Both the position numbers and the translations under genes were made by a program. Positions 33,960 to 42,083 of a DNA stretch of 44,298 bases are shown here, one piece after another. Positions within the stretch are counted from its first letter, which is position 1, and every line of letters begins with the position of its first letter. The DNA is from Gammaproteobacteria bacterium (GTDB taxonomy: Bacteria > Pseudomonadota > Gammaproteobacteria > Xanthomonadales > Marinicellaceae), in NCBI GenBank assembly GCA_024280395.1, contig JAJRQG010000059.1, forward strand, positions 1-44,298, given 5' to 3'. A model generated the notes under the pieces. It was not told the DNA's origin, did no database searches, and worked only from the letters and a program-made list of their open reading frames with translations.

Positions 33960-35786
33960 ATGAGTGAAGAACGCGATATTCTAAAATCTTTATTGCTTAA
34001 AGAGGAGTTAAAACTACTAGACCAAATTAAGCAAAAAGTTTTGTCCGAAGAACAGTTTACCCAAGAAGTCTCAAAAGTCTTGGGTGGTGCCATTAAGCGC
34101 GCACAAAAAGAAGACAAAAGTTTTGAAAGAGCTCTCTCGACTCCCATCCAAAAAGGTGTTACACGGGCCTTCTCTGACAACAAACAATCAATCATTGATG
34201 GTTTGTTGCCCATCATGGGGCAACTGATTAGAAAAACTGTTGCCAACAGTATTAAACAGTTTGTTGCTGATATCAATCGCACTTTAGAATTAGGGTTTTC
34301 AAGCAAAGCACTCAAATGGCGCTGGCAGGCGTTTAAGACGGACCAGTCTTTTGCAGAAATCGTTTTTCAAAAAACAATTCGCTATCAAGTCAATGAAATC
34401 TTTCTCATCAATCAAGAAAATGGTTTATTAATTGAGCATGTAGGGACAGATGACATGTTAAAAGACAACAACGCAATTTCTGCAATGTTGTCAGTTATTC
34501 GAGAGTTCATTGGCGATTCTTTACAATCACCTGATGACAATTTACAAAGTGCAGAAATGGGAGATAATTTACTGTTCTTTTCACATGGGCCAAAAGCTTT
34601 TTTGGTGTTTGTAGTAAAAGGTTCTCCTACCGAACGATTTAAAATTAAGGCACAACAACTAATAGAAAATGTTCACGCGGAGTTCTCTGATGTATTGATA
34701 AATGAAGAAAACTACCGAAACAACACTGACTTACAAAAATTTTTACGAGATCAACTTGTCACCAAAAGCATCTCTGACAAACCTAAAAAAATCAACTGGG
34801 TTCCTTGGGTTGTAGGTATTTTGACCATCGTTTTAGCCTTGAGTTATTGGTCATACAAGAGAAATAAAGAGTACGATGAAATGGTTGATATAGCCAATTC
34901 TATTGGTGGCTTATATGTACAATCTATGGTTCGAACAAGAGGTAAATTTAAGATTAAAGGACTCGTTGATCCGTTGGCTGATACCTCATCACTACAACGA
35001 GAAGATGTGATTTTAGATACCAGACCTTATATATCATTAGATGATACAATCACAAAGAAAAGAGTTGAGATGATTACCGCAGATTTCAATGAGGTTAATT
35101 TCAATGTAGTCAATCAAGAGTTGACTGTTAGAGGCAGTATTCTGCCAAAAGAACAAAAAAAATTCATCCAAAAACTAAATTCAATTGTAGGCATAAAGCG
35201 AATAAAAAATAAAGTTGTTGTCGATAACAGTACGGAAATAACAGCCTTTTTCGAATCATTTTTTGCAATCGATAAGCCTCCAGAATTTACAGTTTCTCAT
35301 AACCATATTTCATTGAGTGGAACTCTAACTTATAGTCAATATCAAAATTTCATTCAAGAAATCAAGCATTTGTTTCCAGAAATAAATGTTAATGGTAAAA
35401 CTTTAACTATTTCTGATAGCAATCAGCTCCTAATAAACAGCATTAATTCCACTGTTATAAATATACCTCTTTTACAGAAAAAAGCGCCAAAACAAATAAG
35501 GCTATTGACTGACATCATAAAAATAAATCAACAATTGGAGCAAAGGGGAGTTTCCTTTAAACTTTCAATTATTGGTCAAAGTGATTGTTATGGTACACTG
35601 AGTGATAGTTATTCAATGAAACGTGCAGAAACAATTATGTCAACATTAATACAGAGCTCTATAGATCCAGCAGTAGTATCAAAAGAAATATTGACCTGCA
35701 ATACATTTGACCAAACCCAAAATGATGCGAAAAGAGTAGTCTCTTTTTTAATTAAACAAACTGAGAAAAACAATGAAAGTCGCTAA
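33960..35786 (+). CDS. transmembrane protein with LC7/roadblock-like, BON-like and OmpA-like domains
   Basis: 608 residues. The N-terminal 1-140 is helical and charged. Residues about 142-245 (VNEIFLINQENGLLIEHV..., ISAMLSVIREFIGDSL, MGDNLLFFSHGPKAFLVFVVKG) have the strand-helix-strand layout and dGLLI start of roadblock/LC7 domains, the fold of MglB-type GTPase partners. One membrane helix spans 279-298. Beyond it are two stretches resembling BON domains (about 360-425 and 430-490) and an OmpA-like C-terminus (about 510-600; LSIIGQSDCYGTLSDSYSMKRAETIMSTLI), which normally binds peptidoglycan. The layout would place LC7 in the cytoplasm and OmpA in the periplasm. The small GTPase gene follows, overlapping by 14 bp. 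The LC7 assignment is by eye. Confidence 0.78.
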   Translation: MSEERDILKSLLLKEELKLLDQIKQKVLSEEQFTQEVSKVLGGAIKRAQKEDKSFERALSTPIQKGVTRAFSDNKQSIIDGLLPIMGQLIRKTVANSIKQFVADINRTLELGFSSKALKWRWQAFKTDQSFAEIVFQKTIRYQVNEIFLINQENGLLIEHVGTDDMLKDNNAISAMLSVIREFIGDSLQSPDDNLQSAEMGDNLLFFSHGPKAFLVFVVKGSPTERFKIKAQQLIENVHAEFSDVLINEENYRNNTDLQKFLRDQLVTKSISDKPKKINWVPWVVGILTIVLALSYWSYKRNKEYDEMVDIANSIGGLYVQSMVRTRGKFKIKGLVDPLADTSSLQREDVILDTRPYISLDDTITKKRVEMITADFNEVNFNVVNQELTVRGSILPKEQKKFIQKLNSIVGIKRIKNKVVVDNSTEITAFFESFFAIDKPPEFTVSHNHISLSGTLTYSQYQNFIQEIKHLFPEINVNGKTLTISDSNQLLINSINSTVINIPLLQKKAPKQIRLLTDIIKINQQLEQRGVSFKLSIIGQSDCYGTLSDSYSMKRAETIMSTLIQSSIDPAVVSKEILTCNTFDQTQNDAKRVVSFLIKQTEKNNESR

Positions 35787-36264
35787 AAAAGTTTGTTTAA
35801 TCGGCAGATTTGCTGTAGGTAAAACTAGCCTAGTTAAACAGTTTATAGACAAACAATTTGGTGAAAAATACAAAACCACCGTAGGAGTGAGCATTTCAAC
35901 CAAGGAACTAATTATCAATGATACAGAATTATCTATGGTGATATGGGATATCGCAGGCTTTGAGCAAGATGGCCACTATACACATTATTTACGAGGCGTA
36001 CATGGCATCATTTGGGTCATGGATGGCACAGAGCCTGAATCATTTGAGATATTGGATATTATTACAAAATCAATTCCAGAAATCACTCAAATTCCCTCAA
36101 TTTGTTTTATCAACAAACACGATTTAACAGATGAGTGGTGTGTGGAAGAAGAACACTTAGAACAGCTTAAACAACTTAACTATGCTGTATTAAATTGCAG
36201 TGCAAAAACAGGCGAAAATGTTGAAGAAGGCTTTACCGAACTTGCTGAACTATTGGTTAGTTAA
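35773..36264 (+). CDS. Ras/Rab-like small GTPase
   Basis: 163 residues, a single G domain. G1 is GRFAVGKTS (11-19), G2 includes the Thr in YKTTVG, G3 is WDIAGFEQDG (in the place of DTAGQE), G4 is NKHD and G5 is CSAKTG. It thus has all motifs for GTP binding and most for hydrolysis; the usual switch II Gln after AG is replaced by Phe-Glu-Gln, leaving Gln one place later. There is no membrane anchor or lipidation signal. It resembles eukaryotic Rab proteins more than MglA in its G3. It overlaps the LC7/OmpA-like gene by 14 bp and is followed 13 bp later by the hybrid kinase, which strongly suggests a shared signalling function. Confidence 0.92.
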   Translation: MKVAKKVCLIGRFAVGKTSLVKQFIDKQFGEKYKTTVGVSISTKELIINDTELSMVIWDIAGFEQDGHYTHYLRGVHGIIWVMDGTEPESFEILDIITKSIPEITQIPSICFINKHDLTDEWCVEEEHLEQLKQLNYAVLNCSAKTGENVEEGFTELAELLVS

Positions 36265-36277
36265 TTGATAATTTCAT

Positions 36278-37765
36278 ATGATTCCTGAAATTGTTAAAAA
36301 CTTTCTATTAACCCAAAAACAAGGCAGCGGATTCTTTTGCCTTTCATTAAACAAAAATCATCACATTGTTCAATGTTATGGAGAGCCTCAACTCTTGGGG
36401 TTAAAAGAACCCAATAAAAACATCCCTATTTTTGAATTTTTACCGATTCTTATCACCGAAAGTTTTACCACTGATTTTAAAATTCCTTTTTATAACATCA
36501 GCGAGGAATTTGTCTGCAATATTTATTTCATTACACAACCGTTATGTAACTATTTAATATTAATAGATCGATCTGAAATTTTTCAAATCACTCAAAAATA
36601 CCAACAGTTTGCTCATGACGACAACATTACTAAAAACAAATTTAAAAGAATAGCCGAACAATTAGAAAAGACTCAAGATAAATTAAAACAATCCAACAAT
36701 GAAAAAGCGACCTTAATAGCGATGCTTTCCCATGAATTGGGTACACCTTTGACTTCTATTTTAGGCTACTCAGAGCTTATGCTAAACAATGCAACCGACC
36801 CTAAAAAAGGCATAGAGATTATTCACAGAAATGCCAACTATTTACAACACTTGATTGAAAACACATTGATGTTTGGCAAAACCGAAGCCGGAGGGCAGCA
36901 AATTCAATTTGAAAATGTATCAGCAAACTCTCTTTTCAAAGACCTTGCGGCATCAATGCTTCCAGCTGCCCAAAATAAAAATCTTGTTTTGCGTATTGCT
37001 GATGATTTTGATGTTGAAGAAACCCTTAATATTGATTTAACCAGAACCAAACAAATCTTGATTAATTTGCTTAATAACGCAATCAAATATACAGAGTTTG
37101 GGTCGGTAGAATTGCAATTTTCTAACAATGCAAGTCATTATATTTTTTCTATCATTGATACAGGGCTTGGTGTTGCAAAGGAACTGCAAAGCACAATTTT
37201 TAATCCATGGGAAAGAATAAAAGAGAACACTGAGTCTGGATCAGGGATTGGCTTGTTTATTAGTAGAAAACTGACCCATGCCATAGGTGGGAAAATTCAA
37301 TTAAAGAGCTCTTCAAAAGAAAATGGCTCGGTATTTCAACTCATTCTACCCGTGCAAAAAATGCCATCTGGCAAAATTGTTATATCTGATGATGAGTATG
37401 AAAAAGCCAAGAACAAATCAATCCTCATCATTGATGATGATTATGACATATTGATTTTGATAGAGGCATTGCTTCAATCAAGTGGACTCAAGATCTTTAC
37501 TACTACAGATTACCCTAAAGCACGCAGAATCTTAGACCAAGAAAAGATTGATATTATACTAACAGATTATAACCTAGGGACCATAACTGCCTCATCTTTT
37601 ATAACTGAATTGAAAGATGCGCACATAGATTTGCCTATTTTGCTCATGTCAGCTATGCCCTCTGACACGATTAAAGCCAGCTATTTACGGCTTGGGTTTA
37701 AAGATGTCATTAGCAAGCCATTAAATAGAAAAAAATTGTTAAAAGTTCTTCTTTCCTATTTGTAG
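36278..37765 (+). CDS. hybrid histidine kinase with C-terminal receiver
   Basis: 495 residues with no membrane segment. Residues 1-110 look like a degenerate sensor (PAS-like) domain. A coiled linker (about 112-148) leads to the H-box IAMLSHELGTPLTSILGYSELM (phospho-His near 155), then NLLNNAIKYTEFG, IDTGLGVA and SGSGIGLFISRKL of the ATPase. The receiver (about 380-495) has ILIIDDDYD, the phospho-acceptor in IILTDYNLG, LLMSA and ISKPL. It is a cytoplasmic kinase that probably receives input from the GTPase or LC7/OmpA protein in the same operon and passes phosphate to the OmpR-type regulator at 32845. The last gene of the operon; it ends three bases from the convergent DUF1232 gene. Confidence 0.92.
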   Translation: MIPEIVKNFLLTQKQGSGFFCLSLNKNHHIVQCYGEPQLLGLKEPNKNIPIFEFLPILITESFTTDFKIPFYNISEEFVCNIYFITQPLCNYLILIDRSEIFQITQKYQQFAHDDNITKNKFKRIAEQLEKTQDKLKQSNNEKATLIAMLSHELGTPLTSILGYSELMLNNATDPKKGIEIIHRNANYLQHLIENTLMFGKTEAGGQQIQFENVSANSLFKDLAASMLPAAQNKNLVLRIADDFDVEETLNIDLTRTKQILINLLNNAIKYTEFGSVELQFSNNASHYIFSIIDTGLGVAKELQSTIFNPWERIKENTESGSGIGLFISRKLTHAIGGKIQLKSSSKENGSVFQLILPVQKMPSGKIVISDDEYEKAKNKSILIIDDDYDILILIEALLQSSGLKIFTTTDYPKARRILDQEKIDIILTDYNLGTITASSFITELKDAHIDLPILLMSAMPSDTIKASYLRLGFKDVISKPLNRKKLLKVLLSYL

Positions 37766-37768
37766 GAT

Positions 37769-38275
37769 CTATCTTCTCTGATTGTTCAATCTCCGGTGGC
37801 GAATTCTACTAAAAAGTTCCTTTCTTTGTGTCTCTTTCCAGTCTTTGGTGCTGTAATTTTGGTTTTTACCATAAATTTTGGCTGCAAAATCATACTCTTT
37901 ATAAGCCAACAATTTTTGTTTTATTTCTTTTTCAACAATATCAATCATAATACAGTCATCTAACAATCCTATTTTTGGTATGTCATCTGGAATAAGGTCG
38001 TCTTCTTGAGTAAAATACTGTAGTGCAGATAAGATAAATTGCCTGTCTGGCTCCGAAGTCTTCCATTGTTTGTTCGACAGCATGTCAATCATTTTTTCGA
38101 GTGTTTCCATATGCTCTACTACGAATGTGTCTTGGGGTTGCTTTTGAAATTTTGATAAAGATTCTTTTGCGTTAACAATCACTTTGCTCGCATCAATGTT
38201 CTTCGAATTCAAAAGAACTGCATTGAAATGGTCTGTTACATCTTGTGTAATGTTTAAATTATATACCTCATTCAT
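37769..38275 (-). CDS. DUF1232 (YkvA-like) protein
   Basis: 168 residues. The middle contains FILSALQYFTQEDDLIPDDIPKIGLLDDCIMIDIVEKEI, the DUF1232 motif, usually found in short membrane-associated proteins of unknown function. Here it lacks strong membrane helices and is flanked by an N-terminal helical region (1-85) and a very basic C-terminus (RKELFSRIRHRRLNNQRR). AGAGGA lies just upstream of the ATG. The gene runs against the kinase operon and away from the sox genes, so context gives no clue to its job. Confidence 0.8.
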   Translation of the reverse strand: MNEVYNLNITQDVTDHFNAVLLNSKNIDASKVIVNAKESLSKFQKQPQDTFVVEHMETLEKMIDMLSNKQWKTSEPDRQFILSALQYFTQEDDLIPDDIPKIGLLDDCIMIDIVEKEIKQKLLAYKEYDFAAKIYGKNQNYSTKDWKETQRKELFSRIRHRRLNNQRR

Positions 38276-38454
38276 TGACTTATCCTCTATTTAATCGTCT
38301 ATAATACTATAGCACTTAGCATAGGCTTTATTCATGTGCCAATGGTCACTTTGTCAGCTTTCTAAGACTAATTGAAGCATATCACTAGATTTTTAATGTG
38401 CTTTACTGTTAATATTAGAGGTTGCTAATAAACAAAATAACAAGAGGATTCTCA

Positions 38455-39756
38455 ATGAGTGATAACAAATCGATTGTAGAAGACCCCAATAGCGCTAAAG
38501 CGTCTAGCAGACGGAAGTTTTTAGGGCAAGCTGCGGCTGTTTCAACAGTTGTAGCATCGGGTTCTGTTGCTGCCAATAATTTACCCCCCAATGTACCCGC
38601 ATGGCAAAAACACCTTGGGAAACCAGTTAATTCAAATCCTTATGGACAGCCATCTAAGTATGAATCAGATGTTAGACGCCTGAGAGTGCCTTGGCTGACT
38701 CCTGACTCAATCGCCTCTATTAGTTTTACGCCTCTGGCTGAAATAAAGGGCATGATTTCTCCAAATGGGCTTGCTTTTGAAAGGGACCATGGGGGATTGC
38801 CGACCATTGATCCTAAACAGCACCGTTTGATGATTCACGGATTAGTAGATAAGCCCATCATTCTAACCATGGAAGACATTGAACGGTTTCCAACAGTCTC
38901 AAGAGTTCACTTTATTGAATGTCCTGCAAATTCAGCAATGGAATGGAAGGGTCCGCAAGTAGGTCGTTTACAGTTCACTCATGGGATGACCAACTGTTGC
39001 GAGTGGACAGGCGTTCCATTGAAGTATATTCTAGAAGAAGTGGGAGTCAAACCTGAAGGCAAGTGGCTGTTGGCTGAAGGTGCTGATTCTGCATCTATGA
39101 GTCGCTCTATTCCTATGGAAAAAGCCTTAGATGATACACTTGTTGTTTTTGGCCAAAATGGTGAAGCCTTAAGACCAGAGCAAGGATACCCGCTTAGATT
39201 GTTAACACCTGGCTGGGAAGGCAATACATCCATTAAGTGGTTACGCCGCATAGAAATAACCGCAGAACCATCCTATCAACGGGAAGAAACTTCAAAATAT
39301 ACTGACCTTTTGAATCCGCAAGATCCAGAACACAAAGATTTAATAGGCAAAGCCTATTTGTTCTCTTGGATTATGGAAGCCAAAGCGATAATCACTTTTC
39401 CTTGTCCAGAAAAGCCCCTCAAAGGCCATGGAAAATATGTGATGAATGGTTTAGCTTGGACCGGTACAGGAAAAATCAAACATGTTGATGTATCATTAGA
39501 TGGAGGGATTAATTGGCAACAAGCCGAGCTCAACGGCTTAGTTCTTGACAAATGTTGGACGCGTTTTAGTTTGACTTTTGAATGGAACGGAGAAGAAATA
39601 CTCTTACAATCAAGGGCAACAGGCGAAGATGGTTATGTTCAACCAACTCTCAAGCAATTGAGAAAAGCTCGCGGCGTAGCCAGTATTTATCACAACAATG
39701 CCATTCATACTTGGAAAATCAACAAAAATGGAGAGGTGGAAAGTGTACAAGTTTAA
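38455..39756 (+). CDS. soxC: sulfane dehydrogenase molybdenum subunit
   Basis: 433 residues from the ATG at 38455, which has AGAGGA seven bases upstream; a TTG at 38422 is in frame but unlikely. A Tat signal (SSRRKFLGQAAAVS, 18-31) exports the folded protein with its cofactor. The sulfite-oxidase-type molybdopterin domain includes HFIECPANSAMEWKG with the Mo-ligand Cys156. The dimerisation domain follows (about 290-430), with SWIMEAKAIITFP, HVDVSLDGGINW and LLQSRATGEDGYVQP. With SoxD it oxidises the sulfane sulfur held on SoxY, releasing electrons to cytochrome c. It overlaps soxD by a few bases. Confidence 0.95.
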   Translation: MSDNKSIVEDPNSAKASSRRKFLGQAAAVSTVVASGSVAANNLPPNVPAWQKHLGKPVNSNPYGQPSKYESDVRRLRVPWLTPDSIASISFTPLAEIKGMISPNGLAFERDHGGLPTIDPKQHRLMIHGLVDKPIILTMEDIERFPTVSRVHFIECPANSAMEWKGPQVGRLQFTHGMTNCCEWTGVPLKYILEEVGVKPEGKWLLAEGADSASMSRSIPMEKALDDTLVVFGQNGEALRPEQGYPLRLLTPGWEGNTSIKWLRRIEITAEPSYQREETSKYTDLLNPQDPEHKDLIGKAYLFSWIMEAKAIITFPCPEKPLKGHGKYVMNGLAWTGTGKIKHVDVSLDGGINWQQAELNGLVLDKCWTRFSLTFEWNGEEILLQSRATGEDGYVQPTLKQLRKARGVASIYHNNAIHTWKINKNGEVESVQV

Positions 39757-40765
39757 AGTCAATAAAAAATTAGCCTTAGCCATCATTGCTTCATTGTCTC
39801 TCAACGCATGTTCTAATGACAACTCCGCGAATCAAAATGACTCAAGCGTAGTCTTGGCTGTGGTTAACACTGTTTTGCCTGCAGCACAAGCTGCTGACTA
39901 TGAATCTATTTCAATAAAGCCTGGTGGATTTAACTTGGGCAAAGTTGCAAGCGAAGAAGAAATTGCTGGTTGGCATATTGAAGTCTCTCCAACACACAAT
40001 TTACCACCTGGCGGAGGTTCTGCAGCCGACGGCGAAGACTTGTTTGAAGACGAATGTTCCAGCTGTCATGGCTCTTTTGGTGAAGATGTTGGACGCAACC
40101 CCGTTTTAGCAGGTGGCGAAGGCACTCTAAAAGATAGACAAAAGCCAGAACGAACAGTAGGCTCATATTGGCCCTATGCTTCTATTTTATTAGACTATAC
40201 CCACCGAGCCATGCCTTTTTCATCCGCTCAATCTTTGACTTGGGATGAAACTTGGTCGTTGTCTGCATATGTTTTGTATCTTAACGATATCATTGAAGAT
40301 GAAGACTTTGTTTTTAATGCTGAAAGTTATTCCCAAATTGTTATGCCAAATGTAGATGGGTTTGTTCGAGATAAACGGCCTGATACACACAACTCTCGCT
40401 GTATGAAAGACTGCAAAAACCCTAAGGAAATTAATGTTAAAACTGCATTGTTGGGCTATGGATCAGGTGCGGAAGACGTGGTTGAAGAAACAAAAGTAGT
40501 TAAAGGTCACGAAATTGGGCAGAAAGTTTATGATGCTACATGTAGGTTGTGTCATGACTCTGGCTTAGCTGGAGCACCAAAAGTAGATGACGTGTTGACT
40601 TGGGAACACCGCTTAAGGCAAGGGATCAGTCAAGTACACAAACACGCCATAAATGGCTTCCAGGGGCAAAATGGTGTTATGCCTCCCAAAGGTGGAAATA
40701 TGGAATTAACTGACGAAGAAGTAAAAGCAGCAGTAGATTTCATGCTAAAAGACATAGAAAAATAA
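39743..40765 (+). CDS. soxD: diheme cytochrome c subunit of sulfane dehydrogenase
   Basis: About 340 residues. I prefer the GTG at 39743, which follows GGAGAGG at good spacing; the ATG at 39728 is the alternative. The N-terminus is a lipoprotein-type signal ending LNAC (Cys23), so this SoxD may be anchored in a membrane, which is unusual for a periplasmic subunit. Two heme-c sites are present: CSSCH (105-109) and CRLCH (267-271). The closing segment MPPKGGNMELTDEEVKAAVDFML provides a Met ligand region. It carries electrons from SoxC. The start lies inside the soxC 3' end. Confidence 0.92.
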   Translation: MYKFKVNKKLALAIIASLSLNACSNDNSANQNDSSVVLAVVNTVLPAAQAADYESISIKPGGFNLGKVASEEEIAGWHIEVSPTHNLPPGGGSAADGEDLFEDECSSCHGSFGEDVGRNPVLAGGEGTLKDRQKPERTVGSYWPYASILLDYTHRAMPFSSAQSLTWDETWSLSAYVLYLNDIIEDEDFVFNAESYSQIVMPNVDGFVRDKRPDTHNSRCMKDCKNPKEINVKTALLGYGSGAEDVVEETKVVKGHEIGQKVYDATCRLCHDSGLAGAPKVDDVLTWEHRLRQGISQVHKHAINGFQGQNGVMPPKGGNMELTDEEVKAAVDFMLKDIEK

Positions 40766-40785
40766 CAAAAACTTTAAAAACCTGC

Positions 40786-40823
40786 ATTCAGCTTATATTC
40801 AACATTGCTAATATAAGATGAAT
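40786..40823. promoter_or_regulatory. 14-bp-arm inverted repeat upstream of soxY
   Basis: ATTCAGCTTATATT (40786-40799) and AATATAAGATGAAT (40810-40823) are inverse copies with one mismatch and a 10-base spacer. The stem could extend to CCT (40781) and AGG (40824) with a small bulge. It lies 42-100 bp before soxY and its right arm overlaps the predicted promoter. No T-run follows, so it is an operator or an RNA-stabilising hairpin and not a terminator. Confidence 0.7.
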
Positions 40824-40833
40824 AGGTTAGAAT
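40805..40833 (+). promoter_or_regulatory. probable sigma70 promoter for soxYZ
   Basis: TTGCTA at 40805-40810 and TAGAAT at 40828-40833 are separated by exactly 17 bp. The start of transcription would be near 40840, 24 bp before the soxY ATG. The right arm of the inverted repeat occupies most of the spacer, so soxYZ may be controlled separately from soxCD. Confidence 0.5.
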
Positions 40834-40863
40834 AACCGACTAAATTTAACTAGGAGATACATT

Positions 40864-41310
40864 ATGAGTTTAACAAGAAGAGGCATGCTTAAGCGAATCA
40901 TTGCTGGCAGTGCCGTTGCACTGGTTCCATTTAGCGCATTTGCGCAGTGGGCAGAAGCAGCATTTAAAGCAGATAACTACAAAGCTGCTTTGACTGCAAT
41001 TGGTTCAGAAGGAGCTGTTGCAAGCGATAAAATCAAATTAAAAGCACCTGAGATTGCTGAAAATGGAGCCGTTGTACCCATTCAGGTTAGCTCTACTCTA
41101 GAAAACATTGAGTCAATCAGTTTATTGGTTGAAAAAAACCCAACGCCATTAACCGCACAATTTAAAATGTTTCCTGGTTTAAAACCAGATTTTAAAATCC
41201 GAGTAAGAATGGGCGAAACTTCAAAAGTTGTCGCAATAGTAAAAGCAGATGGTAAATCTTATTCTGCTAGTTCTGAAGTTAAAGTAACAATCGGCGGCTG
41301 CGGCGGTTAA
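40864..41310 (+). CDS. soxY: sulfur-carrier protein SoxY
   Basis: 148 residues. A Tat-type signal (TRRGMLKRIIAGSAVALVPFSAFA) is followed by a small beta-sandwich domain. The C-terminus ends GGCGG, the SoxY signature; its Cys (146) carries the sulfur intermediate as thiosulfonate and sulfane during the Sox cycle in the periplasm. TAGGAGATACATT gives a strong ribosome site. It precedes soxZ by 11 bp. The length and ending are typical, and the protein is intact. Confidence 0.97.
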   Translation: MSLTRRGMLKRIIAGSAVALVPFSAFAQWAEAAFKADNYKAALTAIGSEGAVASDKIKLKAPEIAENGAVVPIQVSSTLENIESISLLVEKNPTPLTAQFKMFPGLKPDFKIRVRMGETSKVVAIVKADGKSYSASSEVKVTIGGCGG

Positions 41311-41321
41311 GGAGAAAAATT

Positions 41322-41621
41322 ATGAGAATCAAAGCTAAATTAAAAGGTGATGTTGCAACCGTTAAATTGTTAATTAAACATGCAATGGAAAGTGGACGTC
41401 GCAAAGATGAAGCAGGTAAAATAATCCCTGCTAAATTTGTACAAACTGTTTCAGGGCACATTGCTGGAACACAAGTATTTGAAGTAAATACTGGTGCTGG
41501 TGTATCTAAAAATCCATTTATTCAGGTGGTTTTAAATGGCCGTGCGGCAGGAGAAACAATTGATTTCAAATGGACGGATTCATCGGGCGCTTCTGAAGAG
41601 AAGTCTGTTACTTTAAAGTAA
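41322..41621 (+). CDS. soxZ: SoxZ, partner of SoxY
   Basis: 99 residues. It forms the heterodimer that presents the SoxY carrier Cys to the Sox enzymes. Recognisable are MRIKAKLKGDVATVKLLIKHAMESGRRKDEAGKIIPAKFVQ, GAGVSKNPFIQV and GETIDFKWTDSSG. No signal peptide is present, as usual, since SoxZ is exported together with SoxY through the Tat signal of that partner. GGAG precedes the ATG. A strong terminator follows. Confidence 0.97.
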   Translation: MRIKAKLKGDVATVKLLIKHAMESGRRKDEAGKIIPAKFVQTVSGHIAGTQVFEVNTGAGVSKNPFIQVVLNGRAAGETIDFKWTDSSGASEEKSVTLK

Positions 41622-41649
41622 TAAAAAACCTTTACAAAAGAGTTAATTA

Positions 41650-41687
41650 AAGAGATTGTTTGTTTGACAAACAATCTCTTTTTTTTT
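41650..41687 (+). terminator. intrinsic terminator after soxZ
   Basis: AGAGATTGTTTG (41651-41662) pairs perfectly with CAAACAATCTCT (41668-41679) around a five-base loop, followed by eight further T. It ends the sox transcript. Confidence 0.95.
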
Positions 41688-41729
41688 GTGCTACCATTGC
41701 GCAATGTCAAACCAATATCGAAACACAAA

Positions 41730-42071
41730 ATGAAGTATTCTATAATCATACTGCTATCTATTCTAAGCTTAATGGCTTGCGATAAGCCTAAAAAAACTGC
41801 TTTCAACGAAAAAAACTCTGTGGGAAAAACGAGCAGCCCTACAGAAGAAACAAAACCAAAGACCATTACCCTCAAAGAAATTTCGAGAATCGCATTGGTT
41901 GAAGCAAATCAATTTTTAAAAAACGCCAAGCAAGAAAACCTAGATTTTTCTGCTATTATGCCGATTTATGAAAAGGCACAGAAATCTTATAATCAAGGCG
42001 ACTACAAGCAAGCCCAAATAACGGCTGTAAAAGTCCGTCAATTGATTGAAAGATTACTCAGCAATAGATAA
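41730..42071 (+). CDS. small lipoprotein of unknown function
   Basis: 113 residues from the ATG at 41730. Earlier in-frame starts run back through the terminator and are unlikely. A signal peptide ends at LMAC (Cys17), so a lipid anchor is expected. A Lys/Thr/Glu-rich linker is followed by two helical stretches: ISRIALVEANQFLKNAKQENLDF and IMPIYEKAQKSYNQGDYKQAQITAVKVRQLIERLL, the second TPR-like. The family is not recognised. It is 12 bp upstream of the HupE/UreJ-like gene and may be transcribed with it. Confidence 0.7.
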   Translation: MKYSIIILLSILSLMACDKPKKTAFNEKNSVGKTSSPTEETKPKTITLKEISRIALVEANQFLKNAKQENLDFSAIMPIYEKAQKSYNQGDYKQAQITAVKVRQLIERLLSNR

Positions 42072-42083
42072 TTAAAAATTTAT

